Part shown: positions 17,639 through 27,008 of the stretch, piece by piece
How the letters are laid out: each line of letters begins with the position of its first letter
Position numbering within the stretch: the first letter of the stretch is position 1
Assembly: GCF_017815515.1 (NCBI RefSeq)
Contig: NZ_CP072611.1
Coordinates: 62,001 to 126,000, forward strand
Length of the DNA stretch: 64,000 nt
Reading direction: 5' to 3'
Source of the DNA: Aureimonas populi
Lineage (GTDB): Bacteria; Pseudomonadota; Alphaproteobacteria; Rhizobiales; Rhizobiaceae
The notes under the pieces: generated by a model
Databases searched by the model: none
Seen by the model: only the letters and a program-made list of their open reading frames with translations
Told to the model about the DNA's origin: nothing
Made by a program: the position numbers and the translations under genes

Positions 17639-18972
17639 CATTGCGGGGCCAGCCCGCTCTCGGCCAGCACCTCGCCGATGAGGTAGAGCGAGCCGCAGAT
17701 GAGAAAGCGCGGCGCGGGTTGCGAGCGCCAGCCCGTGGAGACGAGGGCGATCGCCTCGGCCACGCTGTCGCAGGGCTCGGCGTCCAGCCCCGCCTCGATG
17801 GCGGCGTCGGCCAGCTCGTCCGCCGGCATTCCCGCCTCGGACGAGACGATCGGCACGGTGAAGACCCGGCGCGCCATGCCTGAGAACGCCTCGAAGAAGC
17901 CGATCGGGTCCTTGGTCGAGAGCATTCCCGAAATCAGGAACAGCGGCCGGGGCACGCGGTCCTCCATCTCGGCCATGGCCTCCGCGATGGCCACGCCCGC
18001 GCCCGGATTGTGGCCCCCGTCGATCCAGACTTCCGCTCCCGGCACGGCCAGCGCGTGAAGCGGCCCGGAGGTGATGCGCTGAAGGCGGCCGGGCCACTCT
18101 GCCCGCGCGATGCCCTCGGCCACCGCCTCCTCGGACGGATCGAACCCGCCGGCGCGCAGCCCGGCGAGCGCCAGCGCGGCATTGGCGAGCTGGTGGCGCC
18201 CGTTCAGGCGCGGCAGGGGCAGGTCGAGCAGCCCGCGCTCGTCCTGATAGACCAGCCGCCCGCGCTCCTCGAACGCGAAGAAGTCCTCGCCATAGACGTG
18301 AAGGGGCGCTCCTGCCCGCCCGGCCCGTGCCCGCAGCACGTCGAGCGCGACCGATTCACCCTGCAGGCCGACGACGGCCGGCGCGCCGCGCTTGAAGATC
18401 CCGGCCTTCTCGGCCGCGATCAGCTCCACCCGGTCGCCGAGATAGGATTGATGATCGAGCGAGACGGAGGAGACGAGGGTGGCGGCGGGATTCTCGATCA
18501 CGTTGGTCGCATCGAAGCGCCCGCCGAGCCCGACCTCGATCAGCGCGGCGTCGGCCGGATGCTCGGAGAAGAGCAGGAAGGTCACGGCCGTCAGCACCTC
18601 GAAGACGGTGATCGGCTCGTCGCCATTGGCCTGCCCGACGCGTGCGATGGCTTCGGCCAGCACCGCGTCCTCCACCAGCCGCCCCGGCCCATCCGCCCGA
18701 CCGAGCCGGTAGCGCTCGTGCCAGGAAACAAGGTGCGGCGAGGTGTGCACATGGACCGACAGGCCCGCCGCCTCCAGGATCGCGCGCGAGAAGGCGACCA
18801 CGGAGCCCTTGCCGTTGGTGCCCGCCACATGGATCACCGGCGGCAGCCGCCTTTGCGGCTCGCCCAGCGCCGAAAGAAGCCGGCGGATGCGCTCCAGCGC
18901 GAGATCCGTGCCCTTGGGGTGGCGCAGCATCAGGCGTTCGATCTCGCCGCCGGCAAGGCTGGCGGCGCTCAC
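17638..18972 (-). CDS. folC: Folylpolyglutamate / dihydrofolate synthase
   Basis: Mur-ligase-family enzyme that makes dihydrofolate from dihydropteroate and extends the polyglutamate tail. 444 aa with the ATP-binding loop HVAGTNGKGSVVAF near residue 47, the GLGGRFDATNV segment and DGGHNPGAG typical of FolC. It is the last gene of the leftward trp-accD-folC group, 17 nt after accD. Its stop lies on the edge of the trxA terminator. Confidence 0.95.
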   Translation of the reverse strand: MSAASLAGGEIERLMLRHPKGTDLALERIRRLLSALGEPQRRLPPVIHVAGTNGKGSVVAFSRAILEAAGLSVHVHTSPHLVSWHERYRLGRADGPGRLVEDAVLAEAIARVGQANGDEPITVFEVLTAVTFLLFSEHPADAALIEVGLGGRFDATNVIENPAATLVSSVSLDHQSYLGDRVELIAAEKAGIFKRGAPAVVGLQGESVALDVLRARAGRAGAPLHVYGEDFFAFEERGRLVYQDERGLLDLPLPRLNGRHQLANAALALAGLRAGGFDPSEEAVAEGIARAEWPGRLQRITSGPLHALAVPGAEVWIDGGHNPGAGVAIAEAMAEMEDRVPRPLFLISGMLSTKDPIGFFEAFSGMARRVFTVPIVSSEAGMPADELADAAIEAGLDAEPCDSVAEAIALVSTGWRSQPAPRFLICGSLYLIGEVLAESGLAPQ

Positions 18973-18989
18973 GGGCTGGGGGACCGGGC

Positions 18990-19910
18990 TCAGGCCGAGG
19001 CCTCCGCCGCCACCGGCTCCTGCGCCGGTTGGGGCGCCGGCGAGACCTCCACCGAGCGCGCCGGCTGCTTCGTCATGATGCGCAGGAGGCGCGCGATGGT
19101 GCCCTTCAGCTCGTGGCGATGCACGACCATGTCCACCATGCCGTGCTCCATCAGATATTCGGAGCGCTGGAAGCCCTCCGGCAGCTTCTCGCGGATGGTC
19201 TGCTCGATGACGCGCGCCCCGGCAAAGCCGATCAGCGCGCCCGGCTCGGCGATATGGACGTCCCCCAGCATGGCATAGGAGGCCGTGACGCCGCCCGTGG
19301 TCGGATTGGTCAGGACGACGATGTAGGGAAGCCCGGCTTCCTTCACGCTCTCCACCGCCACGGTGGTGCGCGGCAATTGCATGAGCGAGAGGATGCCCTC
19401 CTGCATCCGCGCCCCGCCGGACCCGGCGAACAGCACCAGCGGGCGCTTCGTCTCCACCGCGATCTCGGCCGCCTTCACGATGGCCTCGCCCGCCGCCATG
19501 CCGAGCGAGCCGCCCATGAAGGCGAAGTCCTGGACGGCGGCGACGATGGGCAGCGCCTCGATCTCGCCACTCGCCACCAGCACGGAATCCTCCATGCCGG
19601 TCTTGGCGCGATACTCCTTCAGGCGGTCCACATAGCGCTTCGAATCGCGAAACTTCAGGGGATCGACCGCCACCTTCGGCAATTCGGCCGCCTCATAGGC
19701 GCCGTCGTCGAAGAAGGCCGCCAGGCGCTCCTTCGCGCCGATCTTCATGTGGACGCCGGAATTGGGCACGACCCACTGGTTGGCCTCCAGATCCTTGTGG
19801 AAGACCATCTCCCCCGTCTCGGGGTCCTTGATCCACAGGTTCTCGGGAACCTCGCTCTTGCCGAGCAGGCTCGTCAGCTTGGGGCGGACGTAATTGGTGA
19901 TCCAGTTCAC
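18990..19910 (-). CDS. accD: Acetyl-CoA carboxylase beta subunit, zinc-cysteine-less
   Basis: Carboxyltransferase beta subunit producing malonyl-CoA with AccA. 306 aa; the crotonase-fold core is clear ([55 protein letters not shown]). In place of the N-terminal four-cysteine zinc ribbon it reads [13 protein letters not shown] and [12 protein letters not shown], with no cysteine anywhere in the protein. Related rhizobial proteins also lack most of these cysteines, from memory. The C-terminal 25 residues are Pro/Ala-rich. Sits 50 nt after trpA. Confidence 0.95.
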   Translation of the reverse strand: MNWITNYVRPKLTSLLGKSEVPENLWIKDPETGEMVFHKDLEANQWVVPNSGVHMKIGAKERLAAFFDDGAYEAAELPKVAVDPLKFRDSKRYVDRLKEYRAKTGMEDSVLVASGEIEALPIVAAVQDFAFMGGSLGMAAGEAIVKAAEIAVETKRPLVLFAGSGGARMQEGILSLMQLPRTTVAVESVKEAGLPYIVVLTNPTTGGVTASYAMLGDVHIAEPGALIGFAGARVIEQTIREKLPEGFQRSEYLMEHGMVDMVVHRHELKGTIARLLRIMTKQPARSVEVSPAPQPAQEPVAAEASA

Positions 19911-19960
19911 GGGCGCGGCCTCTTCAGGCGTCTTGAGGTGGGTTCGAGATGGGCCGGCAA

Positions 19961-20794
19961 TCAGGCGAGCGCAAGGCGGGACCGGGCGACCCCCTCCCTC
20001 AGCTCGCGCACGAGGGACAGGACGGCCTCAGGCGTGTCGGCGCTCGCCGCGCCGTTCACCAGCGAGCCCTCGATGGCGCCCACCAGCACGGAGCCCACCA
20101 CCACGCCGTCCGCATGGCGGCCCAGCGCCTCTGCCTGCTCGGCATTGCGCACGCCGAAGCCGACGCAGACCGGCAGGTCGGTCCGGGCGCGGATGCGCTC
20201 GATCGAGGCGGCGACCTTGCCGGTATCGGGCGCGGCCGAGCCGGTAATGCCGTTGATCGACACGTAGTAGACGAAGCCGGACGTGTTCTTCAGAACCGCC
20301 GGCAGGCGCTTCTCGTCGGTCGTGGGCGTGGCGAGGCGGATGAAGTTCAGCCCGCCCTTCATCGCCGGCAGGCAAAGTTCCTCGTCCATTTCCGGCGGCA
20401 GGTCGACGACGATGAGGCCATCCACGCCCGCCTGCCGGGCATCGGCCACGAAGCGCTCCACGCCGTAGATGTAGATGGGATTGAAATAGCCCATCAGTAC
20501 GATGGGCGTGGCCGCATCCCCGGCGCGAAAGCGCCGCACCGTCTCCAGCGTGCGCCGCAGCGTCTCGCCGGCCCTCAGGGCCCGCAGGCCCGCCTTCTGG
20601 ACCGCCGGCCCGTCGGCCATGGGATCGGAGAAAGGCATCCCGAGCTCGATCACGTCGGCCCCGGCGGCGGGAAGCTGGCGCAGGATGGAGAAGGCCGTCT
20701 CGATGTCGGGATCGCCCGCCATCAGGAAGGTGACGAGCGCCGGGCGGCCCTCCGCCTTCAAGGCGCGAAAACGCTCTTCGATGCGTGTCGTCAA
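19961..20794 (-). CDS. trpA: Tryptophan synthase alpha subunit
   Basis: Cleaves indole-3-glycerol phosphate, passing indole to TrpB. 277 aa with [13 protein letters not shown], the catalytic Glu in [16 protein letters not shown], and [10 protein letters not shown] chose TTG at 20794 ([20 protein letters not shown]) because it matches the family N-terminus and has GGGAG upstream; it begins one base after the stop of the preceding small gene. A longer frame starts at 20851 but is not homologous to TrpA. Confidence 0.94.
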   Translation of the reverse strand: MTTRIEERFRALKAEGRPALVTFLMAGDPDIETAFSILRQLPAAGADVIELGMPFSDPMADGPAVQKAGLRALRAGETLRRTLETVRRFRAGDAATPIVLMGYFNPIYIYGVERFVADARQAGVDGLIVVDLPPEMDEELCLPAMKGGLNFIRLATPTTDEKRLPAVLKNTSGFVYYVSINGITGSAAPDTGKVAASIERIRARTDLPVCVGFGVRNAEQAEALGRHADGVVVGSVLVGAIEGSLVNGAASADTPEAVLSLVRELREGVARSRLALA

Positions 20795-20795
20795 G

Positions 20796-21251
20796 TCAGT
20801 AGCTCCCGTCCGGCATGACGCACGCCAGATAATCCCTGTCGCGTCCGCCATTCATCATCGTGCGCACATAAGCGTCCCGTTCGAAGGCGATCGGCACCAG
20901 TTCCCATACGCAAGCCATGGAAGGCCGGTCAACCGGCTGGAAGGCGCCAGGCTCACCCAAGGACGCGGACCAGAGACGCTCTGCCAACATTCCGCCCGGC
21001 AGCCACCAGTGCAGAAGCAGCCATACGGCCTCCTCTCCCCGGTGGAGGATGACGAAGCCAAGACTGCCGGCAGGCGGCGGCTCCGCCGCCACCCTCGCCG
21101 CGGCCGCATCGAGAACGGCGGGATCGAGCGCTTCCGACGTCGCACGGATGGCATAGCATTTCACATTCGCCCCGTTGGGCTGCCATTGTCCGAGGAGCCC
21201 GATCTGCCGAGCCCGGTAGGTGTCGACGACGAACGAAGCGCCTTGGTTCAA
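20796..21251 (-). CDS. Unknown Trp-rich protein between trpB and trpA
   Basis: I do not recognise this 151-aa protein. It probably starts at TTG 21251, whose bases overlap the trpB stop (TTGA), and ends one base before trpA, so it is tightly coupled on both sides. It has no signal peptide or clear membrane segment. It has six tryptophans (23, 77, 82, 83, 94, 116), four of them in the stretch [13 protein letters not shown] through RLWSA. Two further blocks look conserved-like: FVILHRGEE and [14 protein letters not shown]. The coupling and codon usage argue for a real gene; a role in tryptophan metabolism is only suggested by position. Confidence 0.75.
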   Translation of the reverse strand: MNQGASFVVDTYRARQIGLLGQWQPNGANVKCYAIRATSEALDPAVLDAAAARVAAEPPPAGSLGFVILHRGEEAVWLLLHWWLPGGMLAERLWSASLGEPGAFQPVDRPSMACVWELVPIAFERDAYVRTMMNGGRDRDYLACVMPDGSY

Positions 21252-22468
21252 AGCTCCACGCCCAGATGCTTTGCGGCCGTGAACACGTCCTTGTCGCCGC
21301 GCCCGCACAGATTCATCACGATGATCTGGTCCCGGCCCATCTTCGGCGCGCGCTTGATGACCTCTGCCAGCGCGTGGGCTGGCTCCAGCGCGGGGATGAT
21401 GCCTTCCACGCGGGTCAGGAGCTGGAAGGCGTCGAGCGCCTCCTTGTCCATGATCGGCACATATTCCACGCGGCCCTGGTCCTTGAGCCAGGAATGCTCG
21501 GGGCCGATGCCGGGGTAGTCGAGGCCCGCGGAGATGGAATGGCCTTCCTTGATCTGGCCGTCGCCGTCCTGGAGCAGATAGGTGCGGTTGCCGTGCAGCA
21601 CGCCGGGCGAGCCGGCCGTGAGCGAGGCGCAGTGTTCCTCGCCGTCCAGCCCCTTGCCGCCGGCCTCCACGCCCACGATGGCGACGTCGCGATCGTCGAG
21701 GAAGGGGTGGAAGAGGCCGATGGCGTTGGAGCCGCCGCCCACCGCCGCCACGAGAAGGTCCGGCAGGCGGCCCTCGGCGGCCATGATCTGCTCGCGAACC
21801 TCCTTGCCGATCACCGACTGGAACTCGCGCACGAGCTCGGGATAGGGGTGCGGGCCGGCGGCGGTGCCGATCAGGTAATAGGTCGATTCGACATTCGTCA
21901 CCCAGTCGCGCAGTGCCTCGTTCATGGCGTCCTTGAGCGTGCCGTGGCCGGCGGTGACGGGCACCACCTCCGCGCCCAAGAGCTTCATGCGAAACACGTT
22001 GGGCGCCTGCCGCTCCACATCCGTCGCGCCCATATAGACGACACAGGGCAGGCCGAAGCGCGCGCAGACCGTGGCGGTCGCCACGCCGTGCTGGCCGGCC
22101 CCCGTCTCCGCGATGATGCGGGTCTTGCCCATGCGCCGCGCGAGCAGGATCTGGCCGAGGCAGTTGTTGATCTTGTGCGAACCCGTGTGGTTCAGCTCGT
22201 CGCGCTTGAAATAGACCTTCGCCCCGCCGAGCTCCTCCGTCAGCCGCTCGGCGAAATAGAGCGGCGAGGGCCGGCCGGTATAGTGCGTATTGAGATGGTC
22301 CAGCTCGGCCTTGAAGGCCGGGTCGGTGCGCGCATGGGTCCAGGACTGCTGCAGGTCGAGGATGAGCGGCATCAGCGTCTCGGCGACGAAGCGCCCGCCG
22401 AAGAGGCCGAAGCGCCCCTCCTCGTCGGGGCCTGCGCGGAAGGAGTTCGGGCTCGGGGTCTCGTTCAT
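21248..22468 (-). CDS. trpB: Tryptophan synthase beta subunit
   Basis: PLP enzyme that condenses indole with serine. 406 aa with the PLP lysine in [14 protein letters not shown], the segment [13 protein letters not shown] and the phosphate-binding [10 protein letters not shown]. The ATG at 22468 overlaps the trpF stop (ATGA) and gives the family start [21 protein letters not shown]. The stop overlaps the start of the small unknown gene. Confidence 0.97.
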   Translation of the reverse strand: MNETPSPNSFRAGPDEEGRFGLFGGRFVAETLMPLILDLQQSWTHARTDPAFKAELDHLNTHYTGRPSPLYFAERLTEELGGAKVYFKRDELNHTGSHKINNCLGQILLARRMGKTRIIAETGAGQHGVATATVCARFGLPCVVYMGATDVERQAPNVFRMKLLGAEVVPVTAGHGTLKDAMNEALRDWVTNVESTYYLIGTAAGPHPYPELVREFQSVIGKEVREQIMAAEGRLPDLLVAAVGGGSNAIGLFHPFLDDRDVAIVGVEAGGKGLDGEEHCASLTAGSPGVLHGNRTYLLQDGDGQIKEGHSISAGLDYPGIGPEHSWLKDQGRVEYVPIMDKEALDAFQLLTRVEGIIPALEPAHALAEVIKRAPKMGRDQIIVMNLCGRGDKDVFTAAKHLGVEL

Positions 22469-23145
22469 GAGGCTTGCCGTTCGGGTTCGAGAAGGGTCGC
22501 GGCGTCGAGCGCGTCGAACAGCCGGTGAATGCGGGAGATATCCTTCACGCCGGGCGCGCTTTCCACGCCCGAGGAGATGTCGATGCCGGCCGGGCGCGCC
22601 ACGCGCACCGCATCCGCGACATTGTCCGGGTTGATGCCGCCGGAAAGGACGAAGGGGCCGCCCGTCCATGCCGCCAGGATCGACCAGTCGAAGGAGACGC
22701 CGTTGCCGCCGGGGATGGCCGAGCCCTTGGGCGCCTTGGCGTCGAGCAGGATGCGACCGGCGACGGGGCGATAGGCTGCCACCCGGGCCAGATCGTCCGG
22801 CCCGGCGATGGAGAGCGCCTTCATAGTGTCCAGCCCCGTGCGCACGGCCACCTCGCCCACGCGCTCGGGCGACTCCCCGCCATGAAGCTGGATCGTGTCC
22901 GGCCTGACCTCGGCGGCGAGGCGCGCCAGAAGCGCATCGTCCGGGTCCACGGTGACGATGGTCACGCGCGCCCGCTCGCCCACATGCCGCCGCAGCCGCG
23001 CCATCGCCTCGATCGGCACATGGCGCGGGCTCCTGGCGAAGGAGACGAAGCCGACCTCCTCTCCGCCGCGCGAGAGCACGGCGTCGATGGCGGCTTCGGT
23101 CGAGAGGCCGCAGATCTTGACGAAGGGGCGGGTGTAAGAGCTCAT
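22465..23145 (-). CDS. trpF: Phosphoribosylanthranilate isomerase
   Basis: TIM-barrel isomerase of the tryptophan pathway, 226 aa. The catalytic cysteine lies in [25 protein letters not shown] and the phosphate-binding [19 protein letters not shown] are typical. First gene of the coupled trpF-trpB-(unknown)-trpA set. No Trp-rich leader peptide or attenuator precedes it. The 41-bp gap to the upstream protease gene is too short to show a clear promoter. Confidence 0.96.
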   Translation of the reverse strand: MSSYTRPFVKICGLSTEAAIDAVLSRGGEEVGFVSFARSPRHVPIEAMARLRRHVGERARVTIVTVDPDDALLARLAAEVRPDTIQLHGGESPERVGEVAVRTGLDTMKALSIAGPDDLARVAAYRPVAGRILLDAKAPKGSAIPGGNGVSFDWSILAAWTGGPFVLSGGINPDNVADAVRVARPAGIDISSGVESAPGVKDISRIHRLFDALDAATLLEPERQAS

Positions 23146-23186
23146 CGCCTGCTTATCGCGCCTCCATGGCGCGGGGTAAAGGCGCG

Positions 23187-23942
23187 TCAGTCGAAACGCA
23201 CGGCATGGAGCGACGCGCCATGTCGCTTCAGCCAGTCGCGCCCCTCGTCCATTCGCGGGCACAGCGTGCGGCACAGGGCCCAGAAATCCGGCCCGTGGTT
23301 CATCTCCTTCAGATGCGCCACCTCATGCGCGGCTAGATAGTCCAGCACATGCGGCGGCGCCATGACGATGCGCCAGGAGAAGGAGAGCCGGCGCTCGGCC
23401 GAGCAGGAGCCCCAGCGGCTGCGCGTGTCCTTCAGCGCCATGGCCGCCGGGCGGATGCCGAGGCTGGCCGAATGGCACGCTACCGCTGCCTCGAGGTCGC
23501 GGCGCGCCTCCCGGATGAGGCAGTCGCGCACACGGCGCGGCAGGTGCTCCGGCGCGCCGCCCACAAGGATCACCCCGCCCGCCTCGTCGAGCCGGGCGGT
23601 CCGGCGCGCCGGTTCGTGTCGGATGAGGACGTCGCGCCCGCGAAGGGGCAGAAAGGCCCCGTCGACCACGCCACGAGCGCCGCCGGCGCTCGCCAGCCGC
23701 GCATCGGCCCAGGCGCTGTGTCGGTCGAGAAAGGAAAGAAGCGCCTGCGAGGAGGTGCGGCGCGGAACGGTGATCCTCAACATGCCGCCGCAGGGCGAGA
23801 GCCGCATGACGATCCGGCGCGCCGTGGGATGCTCGCGCACCCGGAGCGGCACCGCGCGACCTGCGATCTCGAACTCGGCCGGGAAGGAGGGTGCGGCGGG
23901 GCGACCGCGTGCCCGCAGCAGTCTGGCCAGCGCTCCCTTCAT
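23187..23942 (-). CDS. YgjP/SprT-like zinc metallopeptidase (M48-type DUF45)
   Basis: 251-aa predicted metal-dependent hydrolase. The zinc site is AAHEVAHLKEMNHGPDFW (HExxH plus a downstream His), preceded by the family segment RSRWGSCSAERRLSFSWRI. It is probably cytoplasmic; its substrate is unknown for most members. I chose ATG 23942, which has GGGGAAG upstream, over a longer frame beginning at 24002. It lies immediately upstream of trpF on the same strand, but a shared function is not implied. Confidence 0.88.
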   Translation of the reverse strand: MKGALARLLRARGRPAAPSFPAEFEIAGRAVPLRVREHPTARRIVMRLSPCGGMLRITVPRRTSSQALLSFLDRHSAWADARLASAGGARGVVDGAFLPLRGRDVLIRHEPARRTARLDEAGGVILVGGAPEHLPRRVRDCLIREARRDLEAAVACHSASLGIRPAAMALKDTRSRWGSCSAERRLSFSWRIVMAPPHVLDYLAAHEVAHLKEMNHGPDFWALCRTLCPRMDEGRDWLKRHGASLHAVRFD

Positions 23943-24080
23943 CCCGTGCTTCCCCGAGCCGACAGAATATCCGACCGCAGGATTACACCCCCGCGCCCGC
24001 ACCCGCCAGAGGCGGACGCGAAGAGGCCGCGATCGCTTGGCGATCGCGGCCCATCCTGCTTGGTCTTGCGAGGGACGGCT

Positions 24081-24503
24081 TCAGCGAGCGGGCTCGGCCG
24101 TCTCAATGTCGCCGTGGCGCCGCGCTGCCATGAAGCGGTCGAACTCCTCCTGGTCCTTGGCGCGCCGCAGCTCGCGGGCGTAGGAGGCGAACTCCGCCGC
24201 CGCATCGTTCAGTCGCGCGCGCTCTGCTTCGAGCCGCGCCAGTTCCTTCTCGCGCCAGTCGTCGAACGCAACATTGCCGGTGCGGTCCGCGCCGAAGGGC
24301 AGGTTGGCGCCGGAGCGGCGGAACGCGCCGACCACCCGGTCGGTGGACCGGCTGACATCGGTGCGGAAGGCTTCCAGCCGGTCGCCCCAGAGAATATAGG
24401 CGAGAACGGCAAGGCCGAGTGGCCAGTATACGATGAAACCGAGGACCATCAGCGCGATGGTCGCCGGTGTCCAGGCAGGACGAATCAGGGCCTGTGAGCG
24501 CAT
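24081..24503 (-). CDS. DUF2852 membrane protein
   Basis: 140-aa small inner-membrane protein of the DUF2852 family, common in this order and uncharacterised. One hydrophobic segment (TIALMVLGFIVYWPLGLAVL) near the N-terminus is followed by YILWGDR and a charged, probably coiled-coil tail (FDDWREKELARLEAERARL) ending in FDRFMAARR. ATG 24503 has AGGGAAG six bases upstream. It sits alone between the metalloprotease and the PHB depolymerase. Confidence 0.8.
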   Translation of the reverse strand: MRSQALIRPAWTPATIALMVLGFIVYWPLGLAVLAYILWGDRLEAFRTDVSRSTDRVVGAFRRSGANLPFGADRTGNVAFDDWREKELARLEAERARLNDAAAEFASYARELRRAKDQEEFDRFMAARRHGDIETAEPAR

Positions 24504-24606
24504 GTCGGGCTTCCCTTGTCTATCGAAGCGGGGACTGAGCCGGATTGCGCCCGGCTCCGCTTTCGAGATGGGAAGTGGAAGCCCCGCCTTCAATAAGGAG
24601 CGGGCG

Positions 24607-25881
24607 TCAGCGCTGCCCGCCTTTGCCCGGCCGCGACTTGCGCCCCTTTGCCGGGCGCCCGTGCGTCAGCGCGAAATCCATGATGCGCGGAGCGATCTCG
24701 GAGCGGAAGCGCGAGCCGTTGAAGACACCGTAATGGCCGACGCCGGGTTGCAGGTAGTGCACGCGCTTGTCCTGCGGCAGCGAGGAGCAGAGGTCGTGCG
24801 CCGCCATCGTCTGGCCGACGCCCGAAATGTCGTCGTTTTCGCCTTCCACGGTGAAAAGCGCGGTGCGCTTGACCTTCGACAGGTCGATCCTCTCCCCGCG
24901 ATGGGTGATCTCGCCTTTGGGCAGCGAGTGCTTGATGAACACCTCCTCCACCGTTTGCAGGTAGAACTCGGCGGTCAGGTCCATCACGGCGTTATATTCG
25001 TCGTAGAAGGCGCGGTGCTTCTCTGCCGAATCCCCGTCGCCCTTCACAAGGTGCCAGAAGAAATCCTTGTGCGAGGTGAGGTGCCGGTCGAGATTCATCG
25101 ACATGAAGCCGGTGAGTTGCAGGAAGCCGGGATAGACCGGGCGCATGAAGCCCGGCTGGGGAAACGGCACGGTCATGATGACATTGTCGCGAAACCAGTC
25201 GATGCCCCGGTCCTTGGCCAGCTTGTCGACGCCGGTGGGGCTGACGCGCGTGTCGATTGGCCCGCCCATCAGCGTCATGGAGGAGGGCGCGCATTCGTCG
25301 CCGCGCTGCTCCATAACCCCCACGGCCATCAGCACCGGCACCGCCGGCTGGCACACGCCCACCACATGCGTATCGGGGCCAAGGAAATGCAGCATCTCGA
25401 TAAGGTAGTCGACATAGTCGTCGAGATCGAACCGGCCGTCGGAAAGAGGCACCTGCCGCGCGTCCGACCAGTCGGTGATGTAGATTTCGGCGTGGGGGAG
25501 CAGCGCTTCCACGGTGCCGCGCAGGAGCGTGGCGTAGTGGCCGGACATGGGCGCGACGATGAGCAGGCGGGGGCTGCGATCCTTGCCCTCGGGAAGGGCG
25601 CGGTCGAAATGAAGCAGCCGGCAGAACGGCTTTTCCCAGACCGTGCGGTCGGCGACGGGAACGCGAAGCCCGCCCACCAGCGTCTCCTCCAGCCCGAATT
25701 CGGGCTTGCCATAGACCCGCGTCGCGCGCTCGAACAGCTCGGCCGAGGCCGCGACGGTTCGCCCCAGATGGGTTTGCGAAAGCGGGTTCAGCGGGTCGCG
25801 GTAGAGCAAACGGGTGGCGTCGGCCACGGCCCGCAGAGGCGCCATGGCCGCGTGGCTCCATTCGAAGAACTGGTACAACAT
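24607..25881 (-). CDS. phaZ: Intracellular polyhydroxyalkanoate depolymerase
   Basis: Mobilises stored polyhydroxybutyrate granules. 424 aa, starting MLYQFFEWSHAAMAPLRA as in family members. The nucleophile is a cysteine (Cys177 in VVGVCQPAVPVL) instead of the serine of extracellular enzymes; the probable Asp and His partners lie in VEGENDDISG and PGVGHYGVFNGSRF. The C-terminal tail is basic (KGRKSRPGKGGQR). The 119 bases between this gene and the DUF1330 gene contain no recognised signal. Confidence 0.92.
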   Translation of the reverse strand: MLYQFFEWSHAAMAPLRAVADATRLLYRDPLNPLSQTHLGRTVAASAELFERATRVYGKPEFGLEETLVGGLRVPVADRTVWEKPFCRLLHFDRALPEGKDRSPRLLIVAPMSGHYATLLRGTVEALLPHAEIYITDWSDARQVPLSDGRFDLDDYVDYLIEMLHFLGPDTHVVGVCQPAVPVLMAVGVMEQRGDECAPSSMTLMGGPIDTRVSPTGVDKLAKDRGIDWFRDNVIMTVPFPQPGFMRPVYPGFLQLTGFMSMNLDRHLTSHKDFFWHLVKGDGDSAEKHRAFYDEYNAVMDLTAEFYLQTVEEVFIKHSLPKGEITHRGERIDLSKVKRTALFTVEGENDDISGVGQTMAAHDLCSSLPQDKRVHYLQPGVGHYGVFNGSRFRSEIAPRIMDFALTHGRPAKGRKSRPGKGGQR

Positions 25882-26000
25882 CCGCTCCCAGCTTTCATCC
25901 CGGCGAAAGGCCCCGGTCGGTTACAACGTTTCCACCGGCCGGGCGGTTTCGTCCACCTCTTTTGCCGCCCACGCGAAACAGGCCCGAACGCCCTGCTGGA

Positions 26001-26288
26001 TCAGGCGCCTTCGACCAGGACCAGTTCCCCGTCGGCGATCTCCTCGCGGATGGCGCGGGCCGCCTGGTATTCCGGGCTCTCGTAGCAGGCCTGCGCATCC
26101 TCCATGGAGGCGAACTCGATCACCACGTTGCGCTTGCGCGCCGTGCCCTCGCATTCCACGAAGGGGCCGCCCCGCGCCAGGAACTTCGCGCCATAGCGCT
26201 CCATGGCGGGCTTGGCGGCGGCGATGTAGTCCGGGTAGCGCTCCGGCTCGCGCACGTCGATGCGGGCGATCCAATAGGCCTTGGGCAT
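26001..26288 (-). CDS. DUF1330 small protein
   Basis: 95-aa ferredoxin-like (dimeric alpha-beta barrel) protein of the DUF1330 family: PKAYWIARIDVREPERYPDY, a conserved Arg-Gly-Gly (FLARGGPFVECEG) and FASMEDAQACYESPEYQ. The function is unknown; some members may act on small molecules. It follows pyrF by 27 nt on the same strand and has GGAGGAGAAA before the ATG. The pairing with pyrF recurs in this order, from memory. Confidence 0.85.
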   Translation of the reverse strand: MPKAYWIARIDVREPERYPDYIAAAKPAMERYGAKFLARGGPFVECEGTARKRNVVIEFASMEDAQACYESPEYQAARAIREEIADGELVLVEGA

Positions 26289-26315
26289 GTGGGTTTCTCC
26301 TCCTGCGTTGAAAAT

Positions 26316-27008
26316 TCAGCGGCTCATCTCGGCGAGAATGGCCTGCGCCGCCGCCTTCGGGTCCGGCGCGGCGATGATGGGACGGGCGACGACCAGATGC
26401 GACGCCCCGGCCGCGAGCGCATCGGACGGCGTCACGACGCGCTTCTGGTCGCCCGCCTCGGCGCCCTTCGGCCGAATGCCGGGCGTGACCAGCGCCAGCT
26501 CGGGCCCCACGATCGCGCGGATGGCGCGCGCCTCCGCCGCCGAGGCCACGAGGCCGACGCCGATCTCACGCGCCTGCCGCGCCCGACGCTCCACCAGCGC
26601 CTCGACGCCGGTCTCGTAGCCCGCCTCGGCCAGCCCCGCCTCGTCGAGAGAGGTCAGCACCGTGACGCCCAGAACGGTCAGGCCCGTGCCCCGCGCGGCT
26701 CTCGCCGCCGCGCGCATGGCGTGCGGATAGGCGTGGACGGTGAGCATGGAGGCGCCCAGATGCAGGACGCTTTCCACCCCCTTCTCCACCGTATTGTCGA
26801 TATCCAGCAGCTTGAGGTCGAGGAACACCTTACGGCCCGAGGCCGCCAGCTCGGAGACGAATTCGAGCCCGCCCTTCGCATAGGCGAGCTGGTAGCCGAT
26901 CTTGTAGAAGGACACCGTGTCGCCGAGCCGCCCCACCATTGCCTCGGCGCTTTCGCGGTCCGGCAGGTCGAGGCCGACGATGAGGCGTTCGCGCATGTCG
27001 GCGGTCAA
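26316..27008 (-). CDS. pyrF: Orotidine 5'-phosphate decarboxylase
   Basis: Last step of UMP synthesis. The catalytic array is visible in [16 protein letters not shown], with VTPGIRPKG and VVARPI at the phosphate site. Two starts are possible. TTG at 27008 has GGAGG seven bases upstream and overlaps the polA stop (TTGA), giving 230 aa. ATG at 26996 lies 19 bases from that ribosome site and would give 226 aa. I prefer the TTG. Coupled to polA. Confidence 0.92.
   Translation of the reverse strand: MTADMRERLIVGLDLPDRESAEAMVGRLGDTVSFYKIGYQLAYAKGGLEFVSELAASGRKVFLDLKLLDIDNTVEKGVESVLHLGASMLTVHAYPHAMRAAARAARGTGLTVLGVTVLTSLDEAGLAEAGYETGVEALVERRARQAREIGVGLVASAAEARAIRAIVGPELALVTPGIRPKGAEAGDQKRVVTPSDALAAGASHLVVARPIIAAPDPKAAAQAILAEMSR

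Noticed and set aside
23146..23186. Trp attenuator before trpF
   Set aside because: No leader peptide with Trp codons and no alternative hairpins in the 41 bases; the upstream gene is too close.
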